A stretch of DNA of 18,840 nt from an uncultured Lachnospiraceae bacterium (GTDB lineage: Bacteria; Bacillota; Clostridia; Lachnospirales; Lachnospiraceae). The stretch is from assembly GCA_910579395.1 (NCBI GenBank), contig CAJTUC010000052.1, positions 1-18,840 on the forward strand, given 5' to 3'. Below the pieces are notes generated by a model that saw nothing but the letters and a program-made list of their open reading frames with translations, had not been told where the DNA came from and ran no database searches. Positions within the stretch are counted from its first letter, which is position 1. Every line of letters begins with the position of its first letter. This document shows, piece after piece, positions 6,927 to 13,889 of this stretch. The translations under genes were made by a program, and so were the position numbers.

Positions 6927-7490
6927 CTACGCTTTATAATATCTGATTTTGAGCCACTGCAAATCTTCCGCCATCCTGCCGCCCGTCCGCTCGACAATTG
7001 CAAACGGGTCGTACTCATCCAGTTCCAGATCATCCAGGATCAAGTCAACGTCCTCTCTTTCCCTTGGAAAACAGCGGCTTTCCAGAAATTCTTCAAAGTC
7101 CGCCCAGTCCGGCTTTACCTTGATGCCAAAAGCGCGGTGCAGCAGGTTATCGGTCTCATTCATGACCGCGATCTTTTCCTCCTCCCGATTGACAAGGATC
7201 ACTGTGCAGCAGTCCTCCCCACACATAAATTCCATGCGCATCGTGTATTCTGCGGCATCGATGCCCTGAAAAGCCTTGTTCAGCCTTTCCCATGATTTTG
7301 CCGTATTATAGTTCTCTTTCTCTTTGTCGTTGTTCTGGTTCAGATAACCGGACAATACCTGTCTGGAAATCCCATACTCCTTCGCCAGCGCCGTAACTGT
7401 CGCACCCGTTTCGTGCCGTTCCCTGATAATCTTCACGTCTTCTGCAGAAAGCGCCGGTTTCCGCCCCGCTCCCCGTTCATTTCTTGCCAT
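6927..7490 (-). CDS. HTH protein with HipS-like domain, partner of HipA-like kinase
   Basis: 187 residues. Residues 8-51 (GRKPALSAEDVKIIRERHETG, then TALAKEYGISRQVLSGYLN) form a resolvase/Hin-type helix-turn-helix. A linker and a middle domain follow. Residues about 128-180 read FEEFLESRCFPREREDV, LELDEYDPFAIVERTGGRMAED. This resembles the F-x-N-L-L-P-E-G ... DPF-x-L-L-x-x-x-G pattern of HipA N-subdomain 1, the part that is separate as HipS in HipBST systems. That comparison is by eye. AGAGGAG lies five bases before the ATG. It likely binds its own leader or promoter and holds the downstream kinase-like protein in check. Confidence 0.65.
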   Translation of the reverse strand: MARNERGAGRKPALSAEDVKIIRERHETGATVTALAKEYGISRQVLSGYLNQNNDKEKENYNTAKSWERLNKAFQGIDAAEYTMRMEFMCGEDCCTVILVNREEEKIAVMNETDNLLHRAFGIKVKPDWADFEEFLESRCFPREREDVDLILDDLELDEYDPFAIVERTGGRMAEDLQWLKIRYYKA

Positions 7491-7521
7491 ACTGCTCCTC
7501 TCCCTTCTCCACTTACTCTAA

Positions 7522-7667
7522 ATTCTTTGGCGGCGTTCTTTGACGCCTTAGAATATCTTCACTCCCTCTATTGGGAAGAATGCCTGCTTTTTCAAGGCAT
7601 TCTTCTGGGAGTGACTTAGATATTCTTTGGCGGCGTTCTTTGGCGCCTTAGAATATCTTCACTCCCT
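7522..7667. repeat. Two 46-bp repeats 100 bp apart around a hairpin, in the HTH/HipA leader
   Basis: Copies at 7522-7567 and 7622-7667 differ only at 7542 (A) versus 7642 (G). Between them GAAGAATGCC and GGCATTCTTC form a hairpin (about 7575-7604), flanked by CACTCCC / GGGAGTG arms, so the whole unit is a nested palindrome. Each copy also contains TTGGCGGCGTTCTTTG(G/A)CGCC. The structure sits in the 5' untranslated region of the HTH gene, starting right after the -10 box. The 7491-7868 gap otherwise holds only promoter and terminator signals. Confidence 0.85.
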
Positions 7668-7696
7668 ATGATAAAACGAAAAAAAGGAAGTGTCAA
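7668..7696 (-). promoter_or_regulatory. Promoter of the HTH/HipA-like operon
   Basis: On the minus strand, TTGACA (7696-7691), a 17-nt spacer and TATCAT (7673-7668) form a near-consensus sigma-A promoter. Transcription would start near 7661, inside the right-hand 46-bp repeat, giving a leader of about 170 nt. Confidence 0.75.
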
Positions 7697-7725
7697 CAAA
7701 TTAATTCGTGGACAATTCCTTTTTT
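7680..7725 (-). terminator. Terminator-like hairpin overlapping the promoter
   Basis: Arms 7680-7694 and 7711-7725 pair with one mismatch; the minus-strand copy ends in a run of seven T. It could stop transcripts arriving from spoVAE, yet its 3' arm is also the -35 box and spacer of the HTH promoter. Confidence 0.5.
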
Positions 7726-7805
7726 CATTTTCTCACTTTTCCAACTAAAAATCCGTATTTATAATAACACAAACTTTTTATTTATAATATATATATAGAA
7801 TAAAT

Positions 7806-7846
7806 AAAGCCCATATACTTATCTTTTACATAAGTACATGGACTTT
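7806..7846 (-). terminator. Probable terminator of spoVAE
   Basis: Arms 7806-7822 and 7830-7846 pair with two mismatches around a 7-nt loop. On the minus strand the stem is followed by an AT-rich ATTTATTC tract. It lies 23 bases after the spoVAE stop. Confidence 0.55.
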
Positions 7847-7868
7847 CGCTTGTCCTGATACCACCCGA

Positions 7869-8225
7869 TCAAGCTTTCATTTTCGGCTTAAAAATCAGGC
7901 TTGCCAGATATCCAAAAATAAGCGCCGCGCTGCAGCCAACGGCACCATTCGTAAAGCCGCCTTTGAACAGGCCGATAAAGCCGTCCTTGTCGATTGCCTC
8001 TTTAACGCCTTTCATCAGGATATTGCCGTACCCAAGAAGCGGCACGCCCGCACCTGCACCAGCATACTCCATGAGCGGCTCATACAGCCCGACGGCGCTG
8101 ATGACCGCCCCCAGACAGACGAGCAGTACCATGATCCTTCCCGGCATCATTTTCGTTTTTTCCATTAAAATCTGTACCAGTGCACAGATCAGTCCTCCTA
8201 CCCAAAAAGCATTCACATAATCCAT
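7869..8225 (-). CDS. spoVAE: Stage V sporulation protein AE (SpoVAEb type)
   Basis: 118 residues and strongly hydrophobic, with segments at about 5-22, 31-50 and 93-112. It carries the SpoVAE signatures MDYVNAFWVGGLICALVQILME, PGRIMVLLVCLGAV and FKGGFTNGAVGCSAALIFGYL. SpoVA proteins form the forespore inner-membrane channel that moves dipicolinic acid during sporulation and germination. Start 8225 has GGAGG eight bases upstream; in-frame ATG 8231 would sit too close to it. spoVAE normally follows spoVAD directly, but here spoVAD is at 12810-13820, and no spoVAC is present. I found no clear sigma-G promoter in front of it. Confidence 0.9.
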   Translation of the reverse strand: MDYVNAFWVGGLICALVQILMEKTKMMPGRIMVLLVCLGAVISAVGLYEPLMEYAGAGAGVPLLGYGNILMKGVKEAIDKDGFIGLFKGGFTNGAVGCSAALIFGYLASLIFKPKMKA

Positions 8226-8260
8226 TTGCATGACCTCCAACCTTTATAAAATCATAAAAT

Positions 8261-8310
8261 AGCGCAAGCTGCGGAGCTTGCGCTCCAAGAATTTACTGCA
8301 TAAATTCTTG
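8261..8310. repeat. Two hairpins in the spoVAE upstream region
   Basis: AGCGCAAGCT/AGCTTGCGCT (8261-8270, 8275-8284) and CAAGAATTTA/TAAATTCTTG (8286-8295, 8301-8310) are both perfect 10-bp stems. On the minus strand an alternative GGAGC-GCAA-GCTCC stem overlaps the first, so two exclusive folds are possible upstream of the spoVAE ribosome binding site. Confidence 0.75.
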
Positions 8311-8350
8311 TCTGAACTCCACTACGATTACAACAATTTCCTAATCCTAT

Positions 8351-8398
8351 AAAAATAACAGATACGCATATCTGAAGATATGGATATCTGTTATTTTT
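8351..8398 (-). terminator. Bidirectional terminator after shikimate kinase
   Basis: A long hairpin: a 14-bp outer stem (8351-8364 with 8385-8398), a 2-nt internal bulge on each side, a 6-bp inner stem (8367-8372 with 8377-8382) and a TGAA loop. A-rich and T-rich flanks would make it work on both strands. It lies between aroK and spoVAE and should separate their transcripts. Confidence 0.8.
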
Positions 8399-8454
8399 TA
8401 CAGTTATTTATAATGTTATTCATGATTTACACGATACTGTTAAGGCTGAGAATG

Positions 8455-9060
8455 TCACTTGTACTTTTCCGCAATCTCCACCACAATTTCCCGCAGCATC
8501 TTATTTTCGCAAGGCAGAATGACATCCGCGTACTTTTCATATAAGGGCACTCTTTCTTCATAAAGAGACCGCAGACTCTGACCGTCCTGCAGGGCAACGC
8601 CGCGCTCATTCAAATCGCCGAGCCTTTCGGCAATTGTTTGAAGCGGCAGCTGCAAATAGATGACCGTACCGATCTGCTTTAGATGTTCCATCGCTTTTTG
8701 CCCATAAACGACGCTCCCGCCGGTCGCAATGACCGCTCCTTCCGCTTCCAGCGACGCGTTGACCTCTTCTTCTATCCGCAGGAAACCGTCCAGGCCCTCT
8801 TTTTCAATGATCTCATGAAGCAGTTTTCCCTCTTTTTCCTGAATGACAAGGTCCGAGTCCAAAAAAACGCGGCCAAGTCTTTTGGCCAACACGACACCGA
8901 CCGTACTCTTGCCCGCGCCCGGCATTCCGATCAAAATGATATTCCTGCCTCTCGCACGGCCTGCGAGTTTGCGGCTGTCAGATACAAACTTACGATCGAA
9001 AGGATGCAAACCTTTCGACTTAGCCGAGGTACGCAATGACTTCCACCTCGCACAAAACAT
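8455..9060 (-). CDS. aroK: Shikimate kinase with unusual N-terminal extension
   Basis: Phosphorylates shikimate at the 3-hydroxyl with ATP in aromatic amino acid synthesis; cytoplasmic. The Walker A loop is GMPGAGKST (45-53), followed by LDSDLVIQ, GFLRIEEEV, ATGGSVVYG and a C-terminal ERVPLYEKYAD. Orthologs usually begin a few residues before NIILIGM, but no start codon exists there. The frame runs back through two hairpins (8951-9018) into the end of ridA; the first ATG is 9060, giving a 41-base overlap and about 36 extra residues. A TTG near 9005 is an alternative start. The enzyme assignment is firm; the start is not. Confidence 0.85.
   Translation of the reverse strand: MFCARWKSLRTSAKSKGLHPFDRKFVSDSRKLAGRARGRNIILIGMPGAGKSTVGVVLAKRLGRVFLDSDLVIQEKEGKLLHEIIEKEGLDGFLRIEEEVNASLEAEGAVIATGGSVVYGQKAMEHLKQIGTVIYLQLPLQTIAERLGDLNERGVALQDGQSLRSLYEERVPLYEKYADVILPCENKMLREIVVEIAEKYK
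8951..9018. repeat. Hairpin pair at the ridA stop, inside the aroK frame
   Basis: TCGAAAGG/CCTTTCGA (8996-9003, 9011-9018) and CTCGCA/TGCGAG (8951-8956, 8962-8967) are perfect stems. The first begins one base after the ridA stop codon on the minus strand. The layout matches the hairpin pairs after DUF5721 and yitT. Confidence 0.75.
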
Positions 9061-9397
9061 CTTTCGGCAGCTGTTTTACCGCAACACAGCTTCTTGCCGG
9101 TTTTTCCGTAAAATATTTCTCATACACCGCATTAAACGCTGCGAAATCAGCCATTTCCGCAAGAAAACAAGTGGTCTTCACCACGTTCTCATAATTTGTG
9201 CCGGCCGCTTTTAAGATTTCGCCCACATTTTTCATGACCTGCTCCGCCTGCTGTGTGATATTCTCTCCGGTAATCTCACCGGTTGCCGGATCGATCGGAA
9301 TCTGTCCGGATGCGAACAGCATCTTATCTGCGATGATTCCCTGCGAGTATGGCCCGATTGCCGCCGGCGCCTTGTCTGTTGCTACTTTTTTTAACAT
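9020..9397 (-). CDS. ridA: RidA family reactive enamine/imine deaminase
   Basis: 125 residues, normal RidA length. Signatures are GPYSQGI (near 15-21), FASGQIPIDP, and PARSCVAVKQLPKDVLCEVEVIA near the C-terminus, which includes the conserved active-site Arg that binds the carboxylate. RidA hydrolyses reactive 2-aminoacrylate-type enamines formed by PLP enzymes and acts as a cytoplasmic homotrimer. ATG 9397 is preferred over GTG 9409 because AAAGGTGG is correctly placed for it. It lies between the small conserved gene at 9448 and aroK on one probable transcript. Confidence 0.93.
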   Translation of the reverse strand: MLKKVATDKAPAAIGPYSQGIIADKMLFASGQIPIDPATGEITGENITQQAEQVMKNVGEILKAAGTNYENVVKTTCFLAEMADFAAFNAVYEKYFTEKPARSCVAVKQLPKDVLCEVEVIAYLG

Positions 9398-9447
9398 ATT
9401 CTTGTCCACCTTTCGTATAGATTGCGTTCGTTCTATTATATAATATA

Positions 9448-9675
9448 CTACCCGAACCGCACTTTCACATAAAATCCCCTGTCATTTTCGATGATTTCAA
9501 GGACTTCTCCCTCCCGCTCCAGCATTCTTTCGGAAAAAGGAAAATTTCCCGACATCGCAAGGGAAGGATTGATCGTATAATAATAATTGCTGGGGAGCAC
9601 GCCTTCCGTCACCGTTACGCGGTCGCCTTCTTTTAACAGGCCCGGGCGCTCCATTTTAAATTCCATCTCACGCAT
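9448..9675 (-). CDS. Small conserved hypothetical protein
   Basis: 75 residues, soluble, with no cysteine or membrane segment. The composition and segments (RPGLLKEGDRVTVTEG, NYYYTINPSLAMSGNFPFSE, EVLEIIENDRGFYVKVRF) suggest a small beta-barrel-like fold with KOW/SH3-like turns. I believe similar short proteins occur in other Lachnospiraceae but cannot name a function. AGGAAG precedes the ATG; a second in-frame ATG at 9666 is possible. It leads a probable three-gene unit with ridA and aroK. Confidence 0.65.
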   Translation of the reverse strand: MREMEFKMERPGLLKEGDRVTVTEGVLPSNYYYTINPSLAMSGNFPFSERMLEREGEVLEIIENDRGFYVKVRFG

Positions 9676-9835
9676 TGTTCTTCCTCATGCTCTCCACGAT
9701 GCCGACCTGCAATATCTCAAATCCGCATCCGCTTTATAACCATGCTCTTTTCTCAGCCTGCGATGTTCGTGTCGGATGTTGCAAACGTCAGCACAAACCG
9801 TCATGAGAACCGAGCAGCTTCTTGTCCTGTAAAAT

Positions 9836-9865
9836 AATATAGCACAGGAGAAGGAAAAAAGTCCA
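9836..9865 (-). promoter_or_regulatory. Candidate promoter for the small gene-ridA-aroK unit
   Basis: On the minus strand, TGGACT (9865-9860), an 18-nt spacer and TATATT (9841-9836). Transcription would start near 9829. The 150-nt leader (9676-9829) has no gene or fold I recognise. Confidence 0.45.
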
Positions 9866-9891
9866 TTGTTACACGACCGGTAATTCAAAAA

Positions 9892-11757
9892 TCAAGAAAG
9901 CTCATGTCCGTTTTCCGGCTCTATCTTCCTGACCTCTCTGTCATATGTAAAAATCCCGTTTACCTCCTCTTCCACATCGGACAGCTGTGTATAGACGCCG
10001 GCACACAGCCCCTTGGGAATCTGTTCTTTCATCTTCCGCATCCGCTCCCAAAAAGCTTTATTCAGATTTTCACCGTTCTTATGCGTTCCATATCCATACA
10101 GCTTTTCACAGGCGCTATGCCCGGGAATCTGCAGGGAATAGCCGCCAAACTCCGACAATACGGTAGCCCGTTCTCTTTCCGGTAAAAATTTAAACCGGAA
10201 AAAATAATGATGAATGCTCTGCAGGCTTCCGCCTTCCTGATCAAACCAGCCGCTGGCCTGATCAATGAGGCGGCTGTCGTCGCAGGCTCTTGCAAGCTCC
10301 GTCATCTTCTCTGCATGGAACTGTCCCCAGCCTTCGTTGAAGATCACCCAGACTGCAATGCTCGGATGGCCTTTCAACAGCCGAATTGTTTCTTTCATCT
10401 CTCGGACGAATTCCCGCCTTCCTTTCTGTTCCGCGCGGGACAAAAGCCCCAGGCAGTTATCCCGTATCATCCATCTTTTCCGGGAAAAAAACGTTGCCGC
10501 ATAGGTCACGAACCAGTGTTTATAATAAGAGCCGCCGTTCACCATATCCTGCCAGACGACCATACCGAGCCTGTCACAATGATAATACCACCGCTGGGGC
10601 TCAATCTTAATATGCTTCCTGAGCATATTGAAGCCCAGTTTCTTCATTTCCAGAATATCAAATATGAAAGCCTTATCAGAAGGCGCCGTATAAAGCCCGT
10701 CCGGCCAGTATCCCTGGTCGAGCACACCATTCTGGAACTGTACCTGCCCATTCAGACAAATACGCGGAATCCCCGCGGAATCTTTTTCAATCGTAAAGGT
10801 ACGCAGTGCAAAATAACTCTCTACCGTGTCATCTCCCATCGTGACCGTAAAATAATACAGGTAAGGTTCTTCACATGTCCAGGGTTTCATGACCGGCAGG
10901 GGAATCTCTATCTCCTGATTGGAAAGACCAATCCCTTCCGCTATAATACTATTTGCGGAACCGGACATCTTCCGGTTATACAACGCCGGTTCCCGGACCC
11001 GAATCCGGACGGGCATCTGCGCGGCCGAACAGACCCGTATCCGCACGGCTCCGCGTACCGGTCCCGGCGCCGTCAACAATTCCGGCTCTGTCAGTAGTTC
11101 TTCCACATAGCTTTCCGGCACATATTCCATCCAGACCGTCTGCCAGATGCCGCTCTGAGCCGTATAGAACATACCGCCCCGTTTCAGCTTCTGCTTTCCC
11201 CGCGCATGATAAGACGTATCGCTCAAATCACGCACGGCAAGCACCAGTTCGCTTTCCGAAGCAGCTGACGCGCCGCCCATTTTGCAGGACTTTACGCTAC
11301 TCCCCCCGCAAAGTGTCCCATCTCCCACTGAGGATACACAATTTCCACTGCAATATTCCGTAATATCCACGGAAAAAGGAAGGTAGCCGCCCATATGCCG
11401 CGACACCTTCTGCCCATTTACATAAATCTGGCACGCCTGGTCTACCGCCCCGAAATGCAGTATCAGTCGGCATCCAGCTTCCAGCTTATCCGGTTCTATC
11501 GGCAATTTCGTGCGGTACCACAAATATTCATCCGGCTGTAACTGTCTGCTGACGCCGGACAGGACGCTTTCCGGCGAAAAGGGTACAAGAATCCTGCCAT
11601 CGTAAACCTCCGGTCTACGGTTTTTTTTCGTGACAGCATATTCCCAATAACCGTTTAAGTTTACATAACTCTCCCGTTGTAACAAGGGCCGCGGATATTC
11701 TTGAAGAACATGGCCGCTGTCAATATCCCTTCCCCAACGCGTATATAATTGTTCCAT
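9892..11757 (-). CDS. Glycoside hydrolase family 2 protein
   Basis: 621 residues, cytoplasmic (no signal peptide). An N-terminal jelly-roll sugar-binding domain (about 25-225: VNLNGYWEY, WYRTKL, HMGGYLPFSVDITEY) and an immunoglobulin-like domain (about 225-325) precede the TIM barrel. The acid/base is Glu 475 in WVIFNEGWGQ, the nucleophile probably Glu 536 in VLSEFGGYS. There are no extra C-terminal domains, so it is a short family member; substrate unknown (beta-galactoside, mannoside or glucuronide). A 30-residue Cys/Ser/Gly-rich stretch (about 136-167) interrupts the jelly roll. ATG 11757 has AGGAAGGG upstream. It follows the cysteine-rich gene by 45 bases. Confidence 0.88.
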   Translation of the reverse strand: MEQLYTRWGRDIDSGHVLQEYPRPLLQRESYVNLNGYWEYAVTKKNRRPEVYDGRILVPFSPESVLSGVSRQLQPDEYLWYRTKLPIEPDKLEAGCRLILHFGAVDQACQIYVNGQKVSRHMGGYLPFSVDITEYCSGNCVSSVGDGTLCGGSSVKSCKMGGASAASESELVLAVRDLSDTSYHARGKQKLKRGGMFYTAQSGIWQTVWMEYVPESYVEELLTEPELLTAPGPVRGAVRIRVCSAAQMPVRIRVREPALYNRKMSGSANSIIAEGIGLSNQEIEIPLPVMKPWTCEEPYLYYFTVTMGDDTVESYFALRTFTIEKDSAGIPRICLNGQVQFQNGVLDQGYWPDGLYTAPSDKAFIFDILEMKKLGFNMLRKHIKIEPQRWYYHCDRLGMVVWQDMVNGGSYYKHWFVTYAATFFSRKRWMIRDNCLGLLSRAEQKGRREFVREMKETIRLLKGHPSIAVWVIFNEGWGQFHAEKMTELARACDDSRLIDQASGWFDQEGGSLQSIHHYFFRFKFLPERERATVLSEFGGYSLQIPGHSACEKLYGYGTHKNGENLNKAFWERMRKMKEQIPKGLCAGVYTQLSDVEEEVNGIFTYDREVRKIEPENGHELS

Positions 11758-11802
11758 CCTTTTTCCCTTCCTTCCGGTATGCCGCCATGGCTGTACAGGC
11801 AT

Positions 11803-12042
11803 TCAGCTTTCCCTCAGAATCCTGAGAATCGCATCGTAATTCTCCGGTCGATGCGGGAATGTGCAGTTCGTACAATCCTTGATTCTTTTTTGTTCCGTTT
11901 CTATGTACTGAGGAGCGCCCGGGCACTTCTCCTTCAGATAAAAAGGACAATAGCAGAATAAACAGTTAAAGTCCTTCAGCCCTTTATGGCAGGGAAAATA
12001 CCGGCATGCTCTGTTTTCAAAAAAACGATAAGAATTTTCCAT
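11803..12042 (-). CDS. Cysteine-rich small domain protein
   Basis: 79 residues with eight cysteines (13, 18, 27, 30, 32, 40, 57, 60), including CLFCYCP and CTNC. The start ENSYRFFENRACRYFPCHKG and the DFNCLFCYCPFY segment match the cysteine-rich small domain family (PF04071 as I recall it), often found beside cobalamin genes. It probably binds metal or an iron-sulfur cluster. AGGAG upstream overlaps the stop codon of the preceding gene, ten bases away. That neighbour resembles a B12-dependent methionine synthase activation protein, consistent with a corrinoid link. Confidence 0.8.
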   Translation of the reverse strand: MENSYRFFENRACRYFPCHKGLKDFNCLFCYCPFYLKEKCPGAPQYIETEQKRIKDCTNCTFPHRPENYDAILRILRES

Positions 12043-12052
12043 TCGCCTTCTC

Positions 12053-12760
12053 CTACAATTTCCCAAAAATCCGGCTGTATCCATAACTGAGCGGCACATC
12101 CGCCATTCTGGCCCACAGCTGTTTCTCCCAGGAATCATCGGCTATCCTGTTCGCACAGTGCACACTGTTACAGCCTACACAAATTCCCTCACAGCGCACC
12201 TTTTCATCCTGCGTCAGCTCCGATACGAATACGACGCTCTTTTTGGGTATCATGCAGAAAGCCTCATTGCAGTTGATCTGCCCGGTGAATCCTTTTAACA
12301 GGTCAGGCAGCTTTTCGAGCGGATACGCTTCTTCACTGCCGGGAAAATGATACCGCGCAACATGCCAGTCCGTCGTGTTAGCAATATAGCGGTTATAAGC
12401 TCCATACCCCTGCATCAGCAGCTCTCCGGCCAATACTTCCAGCATATAGCTTTGCGACAAATGCCCCTGCCCGCTGTAACGTTCCTGTAAAGCGTCCAGT
12501 CCGGCTCCAAGCGACATGACAACCCGCTCATACTGCATTTCCGGGAAGCTTGTCCGATAAGCAGAAACCGCTTCCTCTGTCTGCGCTTCTATCCGCCTTC
12601 GTTCCCAGAAAGCCTCCCGGCACATCAGCGGGCGCATTTCTTCTGCCACTGCTTTTAACGCTTCCGCCTGCGTTTCCTCATAATGAAATTTGACACGCAC
12701 CTTTTCCAAAAAGGCGGGACTTGAAAAATCGTCCAGTAAATCCGCAAAAAAGGCTGCCAT
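12053..12760 (-). CDS. Protein like B12-dependent methionine synthase activation domain
   Basis: 235 residues, soluble. The central part (GAGLDALQERYSG, SYMLEVLAGELLM), then PLEKLPDLLKGF, CNEAFCMIPKKSVVFV and a cysteine cluster C-EGI-C-VG-C-NSVH-C (190-202), resemble the activation-type proteins of clostridial corrinoid methyltransferases and methionine synthases. These repair inactive Co(II) corrinoid using SAM and a reductant. The assignment is by pattern and position and is only moderately sure. AAGGAG precedes the ATG. It starts 49 bases after the spoVAD stop with no terminator between, so the forespore promoter may drive it too. Confidence 0.6.
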   Translation of the reverse strand: MAAFFADLLDDFSSPAFLEKVRVKFHYEETQAEALKAVAEEMRPLMCREAFWERRRIEAQTEEAVSAYRTSFPEMQYERVVMSLGAGLDALQERYSGQGHLSQSYMLEVLAGELLMQGYGAYNRYIANTTDWHVARYHFPGSEEAYPLEKLPDLLKGFTGQINCNEAFCMIPKKSVVFVSELTQDEKVRCEGICVGCNSVHCANRIADDSWEKQLWARMADVPLSYGYSRIFGKL

Positions 12761-12809
12761 TTGTATTTCTCCTTCGTATCCGGTTTACATCTGGTCTGTA
12801 TCCGATGCT

Positions 12810-13820
12810 CTAAAACTGCTCCAGCACAATCCCATGTGCAATCCCCGGTATCGTCTTTCCTTCGTTAAAGCTCGTCTTGCTGAGCAGCGCACCCGTCGGC
12901 AGGAAAAGCACTCGCTTCCAGACGCCTTCTTCTATCTTTTTCAAAATATAGGCTGACAAGATGACTGCCGCACAGCCGCAGCCGGAACCACCGGCATTGG
13001 TATTCTGCTTTTCACTGTCGAAGATTTCCATACCGCAGTCCATATGCTGTTTCGTGATATCGATGCCGTCCTTTGCCAGTAATTCGAACAAAAGCTGCTG
13101 CCCTACCGAGCCGAGATCGCCCGTGATGATCTTGTCGTAATCCCCCGGCGCCCTGCCGAAATCCGCAAGATGCTGTTTGATAGAATCTGCAGCAGCAGGT
13201 GCCATGCACGCGCCCATATTCATCGAATCTTTAATGCCGTAATCCATAATTTTCCCGAATGTAACACCTGCTACTTTTGCACGCGCCTTCTTGACATCTC
13301 CGGGTGCAAGCAGAAAAGCGGCGCTTCCGGTCACCGTCCATGTGGCGGAAAGCGGTCTCTGATTCCCGTAGGAAAGCGGGAAACGAAATTCCTTCTCCGC
13401 GCTGGCAAAATGGCTGGAAGTCACGCAGGCCGCCCTGTCCACAAACCCGCCCGCCACAGCCATGCTTCCAACTCCGATAGACAGGCCGCAGGTGGAACAC
13501 GCGCCGTATAAACCGATGTGCGGCGTATGGAAGGATGAGAGACCAAAGCTGCTGGCGATGGACTGCCCCAACAGATCTCCCGCAAAAATAAGCTGTATAT
13601 CATCTTTTTTTATCTTTTCTTTCTCCAGCATAATCTGGAGTGCTTCCCTTTGCAGCGCGCTTTCCGCCTCTTCCCAGGTTTTCGCGCCGAACATATCGTC
13701 ATACCCTACTTTATCGAACAGCTTTCCCATGGGCCCCTGTCCCTCTTTGCTTCCGACGATTGAACCGCTGTTAACGATACAGGGTGGATTTTGAAACTGA
13801 ATGCTCTGTTTTCCCAACAT
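12810..13820 (-). CDS. spoVAD: Stage V sporulation protein AD
   Basis: 336 residues, normal for SpoVAD. A thiolase-like fold is indicated by GLYGACSTCGLSIGVGSMAVAGG (about 120-140), the SSHFASAEKEFRFPLSYGNQR segment and NAGGSGCGCAAV. SpoVAD is the dipicolinic-acid-binding part of the SpoVA channel on the spore inner membrane. GGAGAG upstream selects ATG 13820 over the longer frame to 13865, which would begin inside the leader. A strong sigma-G-type promoter lies at 13890-13918. spoVAE, normally adjacent, is 4.6 kb downstream. Confidence 0.95.
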   Translation of the reverse strand: MLGKQSIQFQNPPCIVNSGSIVGSKEGQGPMGKLFDKVGYDDMFGAKTWEEAESALQREALQIMLEKEKIKKDDIQLIFAGDLLGQSIASSFGLSSFHTPHIGLYGACSTCGLSIGVGSMAVAGGFVDRAACVTSSHFASAEKEFRFPLSYGNQRPLSATWTVTGSAAFLLAPGDVKKARAKVAGVTFGKIMDYGIKDSMNMGACMAPAAADSIKQHLADFGRAPGDYDKIITGDLGSVGQQLLFELLAKDGIDITKQHMDCGMEIFDSEKQNTNAGGSGCGCAAVILSAYILKKIEEGVWKRVLFLPTGALLSKTSFNEGKTIPGIAHGIVLEQF

Positions 13821-13889
13821 CTGACTACTCTCCTTCTTCAATGATTCTGCGCCCTTGCAAAACACAATGACCGTTATTTTATTAGAGAA

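Noticed and set aside
7522..7667. CRISPR or insertion-sequence ends
   Set aside because: Only two direct copies with a palindromic, not unique, interval, and no transposase between them.
9685..9888. 67-residue minus-strand frame in the leader of the small gene
   Set aside because: Spans the promoter, has no start site and an unlikely composition. Another frame ends in a short open tail (SGCGFEILQVGIVESMRKNN) that might be a gene remnant but is too short to support.
10207..11097. 296-residue open frame on the plus strand
   Set aside because: Antisense to the catalytic and central parts of the GH2 gene; no start signal or recognisable motif.
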